The translations under genes and the position numbers were made by a program. Positions 51,985-60,415 of a stretch of 62,368 nucleotides of DNA are shown here, piece by piece. The stretch comes from a virus, in IMG/VR virus record IMGVR_UViG_3300032157_000009, positions 1 to 62,368 of that record. The stretch is one strand, 5' to 3'. Below the pieces are notes generated by a model. That model was not told the DNA's origin and did no database searches. It was given only the letters and a program-made list of their open reading frames with translations. Numbering within the stretch: position 1 is the stretch's first letter; every line of letters begins with the position of its first letter.

Positions 51985-51992
51985 CCGTTTCA

Positions 51993-52023
51993 GCCGGGGT
52001 GGAGGCTTTCCAAACACCCCGGC
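51993..52023 (+). terminator. Hairpin after the 51550 gene
   Basis: GCCGGGGTG (51993-52001) pairs perfectly with CACCCCGGC (52015-52023), loop of 13. It ends the 48.4-52.0 kb block. The rest of the 277-base gap (51985-52261) holds a T-rich stretch, a GGCCTT/AAGGCC palindrome near 52112-52132 and element C; no gene is seen. Confidence 0.6.
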
Positions 52024-52161
52024 AAACATCGCTGCAGGGCCAAGGCGTGGTTTTTTGTTGGCCGGACGGAAGGCGGGAGGGGTAAGTTTTCGGTGTGAAT
52101 TTGTTGAAATTGGCCTTGTTAGCTGAAGGCCAACAACTTACAAAAGAATATCCGTCTCAAA

Positions 52162-52208
52162 TGAAAATAGTTGAAGAAAACCCTTTTCTTTTGCCCAACG
52201 GTCAGGCA
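52162..52208 (+). promoter_or_regulatory. 47-bp recurrent element, copy C
   Basis: TGAAAATAGTTGAAGA (52162-52177), 11 bases (AAACCCTTTTC), TTTTGCCCAACGGTCAGGCA (52189-52208), then TAGT as in copy A. It stands before the 52262 gene, whose leader is AAGAAAGAACGCT. Confidence 0.65.
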
Positions 52209-52261
52209 TAGTAATGGCACGGTGAGGGTGATGACGCTCCGCCGAACAAAGAAAGAACGCT

Positions 52262-52477
52262 ATGAAATACTTCAACTACCTGTTTGACGCGAAAACCTTT
52301 TGCGCCACTTCTCCGGACAAGACCGCGCCTGATGCTTTCGCAATGGAATGTTACGCCGAAAGCCGTGAGGAAGCCGACCAAAAGATTGCCAAGTCTTTGC
52401 GGATTGACGTTGCCGCGCTCCGCACCAAGGCTTGCACGGTTCGCGAGCTTCAACACGCCACAACGTTCGTTCATTGA
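52262..52477 (+). CDS. Small hypothetical protein
   Basis: 71 residues, with FDAKTFCATSPDKT and a helical end. First gene after element C, with AAGAAAGAACGCT directly before ATG. Function unknown. Confidence 0.6.
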   Translation: MKYFNYLFDAKTFCATSPDKTAPDAFAMECYAESREEADQKIAKSLRIDVAALRTKACTVRELQHATTFVH

Positions 52478-52484
52478 GGTGATT

Positions 52485-52835
52485 ATGAAACTCCGCCTCA
52501 ACAAGAAAGTCCTCGCCGAAATGCCCGCACCGGTTCGCTCGCTCGTGATTGAGTGGCGCGACCGCTGGCACAAATCCTTCATCTTGGTTGTCAACCGCAC
52601 AGACGTTCCAATGCAGGAGGACGCCAAGGTCACCGTTGTTAATTTGCTCACCGAAGCCCAGCAAACCGAACGCGTAGCGGGTGAGTTTGCTGGGATGACT
52701 CGGATCAGCCCGACGGCCAACTTAGTTCTGCCGGCTGGTTGTGTGGCGGTGGTGACGGGAATCTTCCTGGGGCATCCGTGGTTGACGATTTACCAAGCCA
52801 GCCCGGTGCAGCTTGAAAGCGGGGTGGCCAAGTGA
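52485..52835 (+). CDS. Hypothetical protein
   Basis: 116 residues from ATG 52485. Basic helical start (MKLRLNKKVLAEMPAPVRSL), then beta-rich (FILVVNRTDVP, CVAVVTGIFLG). It overlaps the helicase start by GTGA. Function unknown. Confidence 0.6.
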   Translation: MKLRLNKKVLAEMPAPVRSLVIEWRDRWHKSFILVVNRTDVPMQEDAKVTVVNLLTEAQQTERVAGEFAGMTRISPTANLVLPAGCVAVVTGIFLGHPWLTIYQASPVQLESGVAK

Positions 52836-54856
52836 CCGCCATTCAAGAACTCACCAGTTTGCTCAACTGGAGCGAGCCCAAGACGGTGAAGACCCGCCAA
52901 GGCGAGCGCCAATTGCAAACGGCTGAGCCGACACCCCTGTTCTGGTCGCTGTGGCGTTCCTCCAAGGAGGAGCTCAAGGCGGCTGGAATCTCAGTGGGCA
53001 AGTCTGGGCCAAGTAACGATTGGGAAGTTTGCTGGTGGCAAGCCCCGGTGCGCACCCCACGGGAAACAATTGAGCGGATGAATGGTGGTCCGGTCAAATC
53101 AATTTCTGAATCCGCCGTGCCTGTGCCGGCGAAAGCTGAGAATGCGACTCAGTCGGGCCGACCCTTGCGGGAGAGCCAATTAAGCAGCGAAGTGCAGGGC
53201 GGCATGAAGGCTCACGAGGCCGACAGTCCTGCGGCGGCGGATTCAGTTTCTTTGGCTACCGAAAGCATCTTCGGCAAACGAGGAGCCGGGGTGGAAATGA
53301 CACCCCAACCGCTGGTTGGGATTCCTTCCGGGGTGATCCTGAGCAACGAGCAAATTGCCATCCACAATTACATCGAAAATGGCACCGGCAATTGCGTGGT
53401 GCAGGCCAGAGCGGGCACCGGTAAGACTGCCACCATCACCTGGGGCATCACCAAGGCCAAGGAGCAGGAAATCCTTTACCTGGTGTTTGGCAAGAAGAAC
53501 GAAGTCGAGGCCAAGCAGAAGATTCTCGATCCTCGCGTTACGATTCGCACGCTCAATGCTTTCGGTTTCCGTTGTTGCAAATCGGTGTGGCGGGATTGCA
53601 AGCCGGACGACGAGGTGGAGAAGGACCGCATTGCGGCTGCCTGCCCGAACATTCCGGACGAGGCTTCGGGTGCAGTGGAACGACTGGTGGGCTTTGCCAA
53701 GAATCTGTTTGTGGGTGTGCCTTCGTTGGAAAACCTGATTGTCACGGCCAATGAGCGGGGTGTGTTCTGCGGGCTGCAAACTCAGGAAGGCGAGGATGAA
53801 TTTCCGGTGGTGCGACTGGCGGCGATTGCTCAAGTCGCCATGGAAGCAGCCAAGGTCAAAGACCCGGCCAACCGAATCTCATTCGGCGATCAGGTGTGGC
53901 TAGCGGTGACCATGGGCTGGGTACGACCGGTAGCTGACCTGATCTTTGTGGACGAAACCCAGGACATGAATCTGCCCCAGTTGTTGATGGTGCAGCGAGC
54001 CATTCGTAAGGGTGGGCGGGTTTGTGTGGTGGGTGATGATCGTCAGTGCATTTACACCTTCCGAGGCGCACACCCGGATGGCATGGGCATGATGCGCGAT
54101 TCGCTCAAGGCTCGGACGCTGGGGCTGACTGTCACCCGTCGTTGTCCCAAGTGCGTGGTGCGCCGGGTCAAATCAATTGTGCCGGATTATCAATCGGCCG
54201 AAGACGCACCGGAAGGCGAAGAGTTTTTCGTCAACGAGGCTGAATTGCTGGACCGTTTGCAAATCGGAGACGCAGTGATCAGCCGGGCCAACGCTCCGTT
54301 GATGGGTTTGTGCCTCGCTCTGCTCCGCAAAGGGGTGTCGGCTCGCATTGAAGGCCGGGACATTGGCAAACGGCTGGTGTCAATAGTGCGTCGGTTCAAG
54401 GCCAAGAGCGTGCCCGACTTTCTGCGTCGCCTGGAAGCCTGGGTTGAGAAACAACGTAAGCGTTTGGACATCGGCAAAGAGGGCAAGGTCCGCATGGCCG
54501 GGGTGATGGACGAAGCCGAAACGTTGCGCGCTGTGGCCGAAGGCTGTGCTAATGTGTTTGAGGTTGAACAGCGCATCATCAGCCTGTTCCAGAACAGCGA
54601 CGACGAAGGTGTCAAACCGGCTGTGGTGCTCAGTTCGACTCATAAGGCCAAGGGCTTGGAATGGCAGCGCACAGCGGTGTTGAGCTGGACCTTCAACAAG
54701 CGTTGGAAAAACCAGTCCTCGGCTCAAGTCCGCGAGGAACAAAATCTCTGGTATGTGGCGCTGACTCGCACCAAGCACACGCTGATGTTAGTGAGCGAAG
54801 GCGGACGGGGCAAGCCGGTGGAACAAGGTGACGGAACGAAAGTGGGCGCGATGTGA
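52832..54856 (+). CDS. UvrD/Rep-like SF1 helicase
   Basis: 674 residues from GTG 52832. A separate N-terminal region of about 170 residues precedes the motor. Walker A is AGTGKT (194-199), Walker B is DETQD (374-378), motif III VVGDDRQCIYTFRGA, motif V SSTHKAKGLEW and motif VI YVALTRTKHTL. These are the motifs of UvrD/Rep/PcrA DNA helicases; the N-terminal region is not usual. It likely serves replication restart, recombination or displacement of host proteins. Confidence 0.9.
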   Translation: MTAIQELTSLLNWSEPKTVKTRQGERQLQTAEPTPLFWSLWRSSKEELKAAGISVGKSGPSNDWEVCWWQAPVRTPRETIERMNGGPVKSISESAVPVPAKAENATQSGRPLRESQLSSEVQGGMKAHEADSPAAADSVSLATESIFGKRGAGVEMTPQPLVGIPSGVILSNEQIAIHNYIENGTGNCVVQARAGTGKTATITWGITKAKEQEILYLVFGKKNEVEAKQKILDPRVTIRTLNAFGFRCCKSVWRDCKPDDEVEKDRIAAACPNIPDEASGAVERLVGFAKNLFVGVPSLENLIVTANERGVFCGLQTQEGEDEFPVVRLAAIAQVAMEAAKVKDPANRISFGDQVWLAVTMGWVRPVADLIFVDETQDMNLPQLLMVQRAIRKGGRVCVVGDDRQCIYTFRGAHPDGMGMMRDSLKARTLGLTVTRRCPKCVVRRVKSIVPDYQSAEDAPEGEEFFVNEAELLDRLQIGDAVISRANAPLMGLCLALLRKGVSARIEGRDIGKRLVSIVRRFKAKSVPDFLRRLEAWVEKQRKRLDIGKEGKVRMAGVMDEAETLRAVAEGCANVFEVEQRIISLFQNSDDEGVKPAVVLSSTHKAKGLEWQRTAVLSWTFNKRWKNQSSAQVREEQNLWYVALTRTKHTLMLVSEGGRGKPVEQGDGTKVGAM

Positions 54857-55044
54857 AAATTTATTGTTCGTGTTGCGGAAAGCAGGCAGTCAGAGATCAA
54901 AACCCAAGCCGACACGACAAGTACACAACCAAGCTTGAAGGATCCAAGGCTGATTTTAACGGCAGGGTAATTTGTGGGTTTTGCGCCGAGGACCTAGACG
55001 AGCACGGAATGTTTCCAGAAGAAAGAACTGACCAACTGTCATGA
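54853..55044 (+). CDS. Small zinc-binding protein
   Basis: 63 residues from GTG 54853 (GTGA overlap). YCSCCGKQA near the N-terminus and VICGFCAEDLDE later form a CxxC pair arrangement like a zinc ribbon. Function unknown. Confidence 0.6.
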   Translation: MKIYCSCCGKQAVRDQNPSRHDKYTTKLEGSKADFNGRVICGFCAEDLDEHGMFPEERTDQLS

Positions 55045-55403
55045 CAACCGAACAATTAGACAACGCTCGTTACCACGCTGGTGCTTTGAAGGGAATGGCC
55101 CACAAGGAAAAGGCCACCTACAAACGCCAGTTGATGTTTGATGCGGCCAACTTTCTGGAATCGCTCAAGGGGTGGCAGCCGATCAAGACTGCCCCCAAGG
55201 ACGGCACATTTGTCTTGGCGGCTGCTCGTAGCGGTTACACCAGCACGCCGTTACGGGTGGCGGTGTGCACTTGGGAAACAGGAGGCGTCCACGGGCCATT
55301 GGCAGCAGGCTGGAGAACCCATGCCAATGACTGGTTTACCGGAATTGGCATCGATGCCGATTATTGGATGCCGTTGCCGGGCATCAGCCAGGAGGAAAAA
55401 TGA
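55041..55403 (+). CDS. DUF551-type small protein
   Basis: 120 residues. The pattern GWQPIKTAPKDGTF, a middle Trp, and the final YWMPLPG is the DUF551 signature common in phage early regions. The N-terminal helix is a variable addition. ATGA overlaps on both sides. Function of the family is unknown. Confidence 0.7.
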   Translation: MTTEQLDNARYHAGALKGMAHKEKATYKRQLMFDAANFLESLKGWQPIKTAPKDGTFVLAAARSGYTSTPLRVAVCTWETGGVHGPLAAGWRTHANDWFTGIGIDADYWMPLPGISQEEK

Positions 55404-55663
55404 CCGCTCCCCTCCGCAACGACTCCGACCGTTACAAGGAATTGCAAACCTTGCTGGCCAACCTGCTGCACACCGGCCAAAAAGACACCCACGAATTTAA
55501 AACTGCTTGGCAGGAAAGCGAAGCCATCAAGAACCGTAATGGAGGAATGCCGCCAGCAGAACCTTGTCCGACTTGTGGCGGTGAGGGTGGCCTTGATTCT
55601 GGCGGAGTGACGCCGTGGGGCAGCCCAATTTCAATTCCGTGTCCTTCTTGTTCGGCCAAATGA
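55400..55663 (+). CDS. Small protein with DnaJ-type zinc motif
   Basis: 87 residues from ATG 55400. Helical start, then CPTCGGEGG and PCPSC at the end, the spacing of a DnaJ-like zinc module. Similar small proteins are common in phages. Function unknown. Confidence 0.65.
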   Translation: MTAPLRNDSDRYKELQTLLANLLHTGQKDTHEFKTAWQESEAIKNRNGGMPPAEPCPTCGGEGGLDSGGVTPWGSPISIPCPSCSAK

Positions 55664-55926
55664 ACTGGAATCGTAAACCCGTCCGTCCGCCACAAGACCC
55701 CAAACGTCCCACCACACTGGTGGTGAAAGGACTGGCTGAACTTCAAGCCGCAGTTGCAAGAGCGGATCAGCTGGTGAAACGTAACGGCGTCTGGGAGCAT
55801 GGCCGACGGGGTGAATACCGCATCAACGCCATGATTCATTTAGGCGCTGTCACCAGCAACAACAAGAACGGACGCTACGAACTGGAGCTAACCTGGCACG
55901 AGCCCAAACAACAAGATCTGTTATGA
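55660..55926 (+). CDS. Small hypothetical protein
   Basis: 88 residues from ATG 55660 (ATGA overlap). Pro/Lys-rich start, helical middle, then beta strands (RINAMIHLGAVTSN and RYELELTWHEP). Function unknown. Confidence 0.55.
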   Translation: MNWNRKPVRPPQDPKRPTTLVVKGLAELQAAVARADQLVKRNGVWEHGRRGEYRINAMIHLGAVTSNNKNGRYELELTWHEPKQQDLL

Positions 55927-56120
55927 CCGTCTATAAAACCATCCGACAAATAGTGCTGGCCAATCCAGAATTAAGCACCAGGGAAGTCTTCGAGCGGGCA
56001 CGGTTGCAATTCCCCAACGACAACCCGTCGTGGTTGAAATGTCGAGCGGCGCAGGTGTGTTGTGTGACCCGCAAGGCGATCAAAGAAAAAGCTTTTCTTT
56101 CCAAGGCGACGGGCGTTTAA
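55923..56120 (+). CDS. Small helical protein
   Basis: 65 residues from ATG 55923 (ATGA overlap). STREVFERARLQFP and a helix that follows suggests a small helical DNA-binding or regulatory protein. Near its end the DNA has AAAGAAAAAGCTTTTCTTT (56082-56100), a near palindrome similar to the spacer region of element A. Confidence 0.55.
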   Translation: MTVYKTIRQIVLANPELSTREVFERARLQFPNDNPSWLKCRAAQVCCVTRKAIKEKAFLSKATGV

Positions 56121-56170
56121 TTGGAGCGTTGCGGAAGCAACAAGCCGACTGGAAACCGGCTCAAAGAAAA

Positions 56171-56293
56171 ATGACAGCAATAAGTCCAACCGAATCTTCG
56201 ATGCGCGTGCGAGCGCAAGTGGGTAATTCAGGCCGCCAGGCCGACTGTCGCCCGTTTCCAACGTTCGCCCGCGCATCGAGGTTTTGTGTATGA
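56171..56293 (+). CDS. Tentative small basic protein
   Basis: 40 residues from ATG 56171, preceded by AAAGAAAA. Basic and Ser/Arg-rich with no known pattern. Its TGA overlaps the ATG of the next gene as ATGA. Because the DNA also holds a 10-bp inverted repeat, this stretch may be regulatory instead. Confidence 0.35.
   Translation: MTAISPTESSMRVRAQVGNSGRQADCRPFPTFARASRFCV
56198..56279 (+). repeat. 10-bp inverted repeat upstream of replication genes
   Basis: TCGATGCGCG (56198-56207) and CGCGCATCGA (56270-56279) are perfect inverted copies 62 bases apart, in the 170-base gap before the replication initiation gene. It may be an operator, part of an origin, or an RNA structure. Confidence 0.5.
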
Positions 56294-57072
56294 GCACTCT
56301 CAAAAAGTTTGATCGGCCAATCTGCTTCCAAAGAATTTTCGTTGAGTTGACAGGCACCATCACAGGAGCGTTGTTTCTTTCTCAGGCTGTGTATTGGCAA
56401 AATCGTTGCGACTCAGAAGACGGTTGGTGGTGGAAGACCCAAGAAGACTGGACGGAAGAAACGGGCATGACGCGTCACGAGCTTGTTTCGGCCAAAGAGA
56501 CAACCAAAAAGTTCATCCGCCACAAGCTGGGAGGAGTGCCTTGCCGAAGCTTTTGGAAGGTGGATGCAGACGCTTTAGATGCCTGTGTTCAGCTGGTGGA
56601 GTCCAGTTCGCCGGAATCCGGTGAACTGGATAGCCGGAAAGCGGCGAACAAGTCCGCTGAAAAGCGGCGAGCTTCTAAAGAGAAAACTTCTACTGAGAAC
56701 GGCGCTGTCGCGCCAACATCAAAAATAAGGAGCCTAACCGACCAATTCAGTTCAGCTTGGGCCAAAAGGTTTGGAATGCCCTACAAGTTTGGTGGCGCTG
56801 CTGACGGCAAGGCTGCTGATGAGCTTTTGAAGCTTGGCCTTTCCCCAGAGGAAATCATGGCGGTGGCCATCAAGGCTTGGAACAAACCAGAAGACTTCAA
56901 TTGCAAGTTTGCTTTGTCCCTCAAAGGCTTGGCCAGTCGGTTCAATGAGATCCGGGCTGAGGTGGGTTTGTTGAACAAGCCCAAAGGAAAAAACGAAATG
57001 CGCCCTGAAGGTTACCGACCTGACAAGGTTGATTCCAACAACAGATTTCACGTTCCCAGTGGAAACCTATGA
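56290..57072 (+). CDS. DnaD-like replication initiation/helicase loader protein
   Basis: 260 residues from ATG 56290. The N-terminal 100 residues form a winged helix like phage replisome organisers: ALFLSQAVYWQNR, then WWWKTQEDWTEETGMTRHEL. A Lys/Ser-rich linker follows, then a C-terminal helical domain (about 160-230). It lies directly before the DnaB helicase gene with an ATGA overlap, the usual order of initiator/loader and helicase. Confidence 0.75.
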   Translation: MSTLKKFDRPICFQRIFVELTGTITGALFLSQAVYWQNRCDSEDGWWWKTQEDWTEETGMTRHELVSAKETTKKFIRHKLGGVPCRSFWKVDADALDACVQLVESSSPESGELDSRKAANKSAEKRRASKEKTSTENGAVAPTSKIRSLTDQFSSAWAKRFGMPYKFGGAADGKAADELLKLGLSPEEIMAVAIKAWNKPEDFNCKFALSLKGLASRFNEIRAEVGLLNKPKGKNEMRPEGYRPDKVDSNNRFHVPSGNL

Positions 57073-58544
57073 GCACCGTCTTTGGCAAGCGCAAGAAGGT
57101 CAAGTTGGTTGTGCCAGAGGAACCGACACCCGCGCCAGCTGTTGTTCCGCCCGACGCCAAAGAGCCTTCGCCTTTCGTTAACGGCCACAAGAAGCCAGCC
57201 GGGTTGCGCGTGGACCGGTTGCCGCCGCATTCGGAGGACATGGAACGTGGGGTGTTGGGGTGTGTGTTGCTGTCGCCCAACGAGGCTCTGGCGCTGTGCA
57301 TTCAAAAGTTTCCGGACGGCAAGGCAGAATTTTACGACCTGCGCCATCAAGTTATTTACGACACCTTGGTTGGGATGTATTTGAATCAACAGCCGGTGGA
57401 CGTGGTGACGCTGTACGAGAAGTTGAAACAAGGCCAGTGGCTGGAGGCGGTGGGCGGAATTGCCTACTTGAACGAAATTCAAGACAAGACGCCATCAGCG
57501 GCCAATTTTGCCTACTATGCTGACGTGGTTCATGACAAACATCTGTTGCGCAAGATGCTAGCAGTGTTCACTGCTGCAACCGATCAGATTTACAACCATC
57601 GTGATGGTGTGGACGTTTTGTTGGATGGGGTGGAGGTGGAGGTTTTGGCCGTGCGTCGGGCCAAGTCAACGAAACAAACCGCCATCAAGAGCGTGATCAA
57701 TGGAGCCATTGGTCGGATTGAGGCCAAGTTCAATTCCAAGGGAGCTCTTTCTGGTTTGTCCACCGGGTTTCCTGACTTGGACTATTATACTGACGGCCTG
57801 GTGGCCGGGGAGTTGATTGTGCCGGCTGCCTTTCCGGGTGACGGCAAGACGTCACTGGTCATGAATTTTGCAGAACACATTGTGTTGAATCTCAAATTGC
57901 CAGTGGCGGTGTTTTCCTTGGAGATGACTTCGGAGAGCTTGGGCATTCGGCTGTTGTGCTCGGTGGCTAAGGTGAATTTGAAGGACGTTTCCCGAGGCAA
58001 GTTGACCGAGGCAGATTTTCCAAAGTTGACTTCAGCCGCAGCCCGGTTGAGCGAGTCGGGTTTGCATTTGGTTGAGGATTGCGATTCCATTTCTCGGATC
58101 GTTGCGGAGTCTAGGCGTTTGAAACAAGAACACGACATCAAGCTGATTGTGGTGGACTATTTGCAATTGGTGACGGGTGGCGGTCGTGGTCAGGATGCCA
58201 ACCGGGAACAGGAAGTCAGTGGTGCAGCGGCTGCGCTCAAACGGCTGGCCAAGGAACTGAATGTGCCGGTGTTGGCACCGTCTCAATTGACCGACGACGG
58301 CAAGTTGCGCGAAAGTCGGGCCATCGGTCAGCACGCTGATGGGGTTTGGAAGCTAGAGCCAGAAGAGGAACAGGAAGGTGACCGGGATGTCGTGGATGCC
58401 GTCAAGTTGCGCATCGTCAAGAACCGCAATGGGCCAAGAGGAGTTTGTGTCAACTTGACGTTCCTCAAGACATTCACCCGGTTTGAATCGGCAGCCAGAG
58501 TTGACACCGAAGAAATCTCCAAGGGCGAACCACCACCAGAATAA
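57069..58544 (+). CDS. dnaB: Replicative DNA helicase (DnaB-like)
   Basis: 491 residues. A Pro-rich N-terminal tail of 45 residues precedes the DnaB N-domain (MERGVLGCVLLSPNEALAL) and the RecA-like motor. Walker A is F255-P-G-D-G-K260-T261, with the usual first Gly replaced; H2 is VFSLEM; Walker B has VVDYLQLV with Asp363; the final KNRNGPRG has the arginine finger. No primase gene was recognised, so the host DnaG is probably used. Confidence 0.9.
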   Translation: MSTVFGKRKKVKLVVPEEPTPAPAVVPPDAKEPSPFVNGHKKPAGLRVDRLPPHSEDMERGVLGCVLLSPNEALALCIQKFPDGKAEFYDLRHQVIYDTLVGMYLNQQPVDVVTLYEKLKQGQWLEAVGGIAYLNEIQDKTPSAANFAYYADVVHDKHLLRKMLAVFTAATDQIYNHRDGVDVLLDGVEVEVLAVRRAKSTKQTAIKSVINGAIGRIEAKFNSKGALSGLSTGFPDLDYYTDGLVAGELIVPAAFPGDGKTSLVMNFAEHIVLNLKLPVAVFSLEMTSESLGIRLLCSVAKVNLKDVSRGKLTEADFPKLTSAAARLSESGLHLVEDCDSISRIVAESRRLKQEHDIKLIVVDYLQLVTGGGRGQDANREQEVSGAAAALKRLAKELNVPVLAPSQLTDDGKLRESRAIGQHADGVWKLEPEEEQEGDRDVVDAVKLRIVKNRNGPRGVCVNLTFLKTFTRFESAARVDTEEISKGEPPPE

Positions 58545-58553
58545 AGGATCAAA

Positions 58554-59078
58554 ATGAACGATGCATTCACCAGAGTAAGATTTTCTGACCCCACCATTCA
58601 TGCTATGTTGGACGCCGGGCGCAGCCTGGAGGAAACCATAGTTGCACTAGCGCAGGAAAAGAAGTTGTTGGGCCATTACCTGATGGAGTTGCCAGGCATT
58701 TCGCCGCGTAAGGTTGTGCTGCAGGACGGCAGAACAATGATTTGGAACTGCCCGGACGACCTTGTGCCAGAACACCATGGAGTAGATCTGGCTTTGGCGC
58801 AATCTCCAACTTGGCCACACGTGTTGGTCTTTGCCAAGCGCATGGAGGCCAAGCTTGCTCAGAACCGTCACAAAGGCGACCGCGAAGGCTGGCTGAAAGA
58901 CGACCCGTGGAATTTGGTGGAGCGCATGCTCGACGAAACCGTGGAGGTGCAGCATTGTTTCACGCTGGGGAGCGACGGACGAGCAGACTACGACAACGCC
59001 GAAAAACTGGCAGACGAGTGCGCCGATGTGGCGAACTTCTGCATGATGATTGCCGACGTCGCCAAGAGCCAAGAATGA
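58554..59078 (+). CDS. DUF550-type MazG-like dNTP pyrophosphohydrolase
   Basis: 174 residues. The motif FAKRMEAKLAQNRHKGDREGW followed by LVERMLDETVEV and later ECADVANFCMMIAD matches the DUF550 (dATP/dGTP diphosphohydrolase) group, a MazG relative. An N-terminal 80 residues is a separate domain. It would be the second MazG-type enzyme in this genome and may adjust the dNTP pool. Two genes further on is the methyltransferase. Confidence 0.7.
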   Translation: MNDAFTRVRFSDPTIHAMLDAGRSLEETIVALAQEKKLLGHYLMELPGISPRKVVLQDGRTMIWNCPDDLVPEHHGVDLALAQSPTWPHVLVFAKRMEAKLAQNRHKGDREGWLKDDPWNLVERMLDETVEVQHCFTLGSDGRADYDNAEKLADECADVANFCMMIADVAKSQE

Positions 59079-59081
59079 TTT

Positions 59082-59240
59082 ATGGAAAGCGAACTACAAC
59101 AACTCATCAACACCCTCGTCAAGGAGCGCGACTTGTATCGCAAGACCCTGATTGAGATTTCGGACCGAGGAGACGCCTGGTCGGCACAGAGAGCCACGGA
59201 AGCGGTCAAGCGATACATTTCACAGGAGGAGGGAAAATGA
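59082..59240 (+). CDS. Small hypothetical protein
   Basis: 52 residues from ATG 59082. Helical with ELQQLINTLVKERD and a charged end. CAGGAGGAGG lies at the gene's end (59223-59232) and serves as the ribosome binding site of the next gene. Function unknown. Confidence 0.55.
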   Translation: MESELQQLINTLVKERDLYRKTLIEISDRGDAWSAQRATEAVKRYISQEEGK

Positions 59241-59241
59241 A

Positions 59242-59991
59242 ATGGTTTATTACAACGAAAATGACAAGAATGCAGCCAGTTGGATCAGAGGGCTAATTTC
59301 AGAGAGGTTGATTGAAGAAGGAATCGTTGATGAAAGAAGCATCAGAGATGTTAGCCCCTCAGACATTGCCGATTTTGAAGAGCGTCACTTCTTTGCAGGA
59401 ATCGCCGGCTGGCCACTCGCGCTGCGGCTCGCAGGCTGGCCAAAAGGCAGGAGCGTCTGGACTGGAAGTTGCCCGTGCCAGCCGTTCAGTCAACAAGTCA
59501 AGGGAGTTGCTGAAGGAGTGGGCGACGAACGGCACTTGTGGCCCGTCTTCCGCAAGCTCATCGAGGACTGCAATCCTGCAACGGTGTTTGGAGAGCAAGT
59601 TGCAGGAGCGGATGGCACTTTGTGGATGTCGGGGGTACGAATTGACTTGGAGAAAATTGACTATGCCGTGGGGATTGCCCGTTTGTGCGCTGCAGGGGCG
59701 GGTGCTCCGCATCTCAGAAACAGATTTTACTGGGTGGCCGACGCCACAGGCGCGGGATCACAAGGACATCGGCAAGAACGGTCCTTATCCGTATGCACTT
59801 ACACGTCATGCGCCAAGTTGCGCGACAAAATTGTTGAAGTTGGGAAAGGACTGGAGGGTGATCTCGGGTTTTTATTGCGTGGTGATGGGATTTCCGGTTC
59901 AGTGGAATCTTGTGCAGTCAAAGGTTATGGTAATGCCATCTTCCCGCCATTGGCGGCGGGTTTTATAGGAGCTTATTTGGATTGTTTATGA
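59242..59991 (+). CDS. DNA cytosine-5 methyltransferase
   Basis: 249 residues from ATG 59242, short for the family. Motif I FFAGIAGWPLAL, motif IV GSCPCQPF with catalytic Cys79, motif VI FGEQV, motif VIII HLRNRFYW and motif X GYGNAIFPPLA are present in order. The target recognition region between VIII and X is small. No cognate restriction enzyme is seen, so it probably modifies phage DNA against host restriction. A second frame remains open through most of it (59312-59968). Confidence 0.85.
   Translation: MVYYNENDKNAASWIRGLISERLIEEGIVDERSIRDVSPSDIADFEERHFFAGIAGWPLALRLAGWPKGRSVWTGSCPCQPFSQQVKGVAEGVGDERHLWPVFRKLIEDCNPATVFGEQVAGADGTLWMSGVRIDLEKIDYAVGIARLCAAGAGAPHLRNRFYWVADATGAGSQGHRQERSLSVCTYTSCAKLRDKIVEVGKGLEGDLGFLLRGDGISGSVESCAVKGYGNAIFPPLAAGFIGAYLDCL
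59312..59968 (+). other. Long overlapping +1 frame within the methyltransferase gene
   Basis: A 218-codon ATG frame lies inside the methyltransferase. Its product contains SPAGHSRCGSQAG, YELTWRKL, GWPTPQARDHKD and VMGFPVQWN, patterns I recall from phage proteins in databases often annotated as hypothetical or methyltransferase-related. It may be a shadow caused by conserved codons or a real overprinted gene. I do not call it a CDS. Confidence 0.4.
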
Positions 59992-60218
59992 AATGGAGCA
60001 CCACCAGTCAACCCAACAGCCTCCCGCTAACCGACGCAAGCCCGATGCCTTGGGGCATTCACCAAGGCAAGCCCATGGCGCAGTTGCCGGTGGAGTATTT
60101 GCACTTCCTTTGGCAGGACCATAAGTTGAAGGACAGGCCACAAGACAATGTGTCGGCTTACATCAAGCGGTGCATTCCGGCGTTGCGAAAAGAGAATGGA
60201 GACTTGTTATGGGGCTGA
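59988..60218 (+). CDS. DUF3820-like small protein
   Basis: 76 residues from ATG 59988 (ATGA overlap). MPWGIHQGKPMAQLPVEYLHFL is the typical pattern of the DUF3820 family, small proteins frequent near phage nuclease or replication genes. Basic end. Function unknown. Confidence 0.65.
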   Translation: MKWSTTSQPNSLPLTDASPMPWGIHQGKPMAQLPVEYLHFLWQDHKLKDRPQDNVSAYIKRCIPALRKENGDLLWG

Positions 60219-60415
60219 TTGTTGAGAGTCTGAATCGAAAGACAAAGGATTTTGATTTTGAGTTGTGGAAGGAACAGGACTCGTCGTGTCTTTTGTGTCA
60301 CAACCTTTTGTCTTTAGACTCAGGAGCGGAATGGCCAGAAGATCATAGATTGCTTTTGTGTTGGGGATGCATGAGCGAATTGTGTGCGGAGCTTTTGATG
60401 GAAGGTTGCAGATGA
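60209..60415 (+). CDS. Small zinc-binding protein
   Basis: 68 residues from ATG 60209, overlapping the previous gene by 10 bases. CLLCHNLL and CWGCMSELC give a two-pair Cys arrangement. Leu-rich. Function unknown. Confidence 0.55.
   Translation: MGLIVESLNRKTKDFDFELWKEQDSSCLLCHNLLSLDSGAEWPEDHRLLLCWGCMSELCAELLMEGCR

Noticed and set aside
56082-56100. Fifth copy of the 47-bp element at the AAAGAAAAAGCTTTTCTTT stretch
   Set aside because: Only the AT-rich spacer-like palindrome is shared; left and right boxes are missing, and the stretch lies inside a coding frame.
59700-59991. Frameshift (pseudogene) in the methyltransferase between motif VIII and X
   Set aside because: Motifs VIII and X are both in the frame that starts at 59242 with no stop between them; the other frame with GWPTP is an overlap, not a broken continuation.
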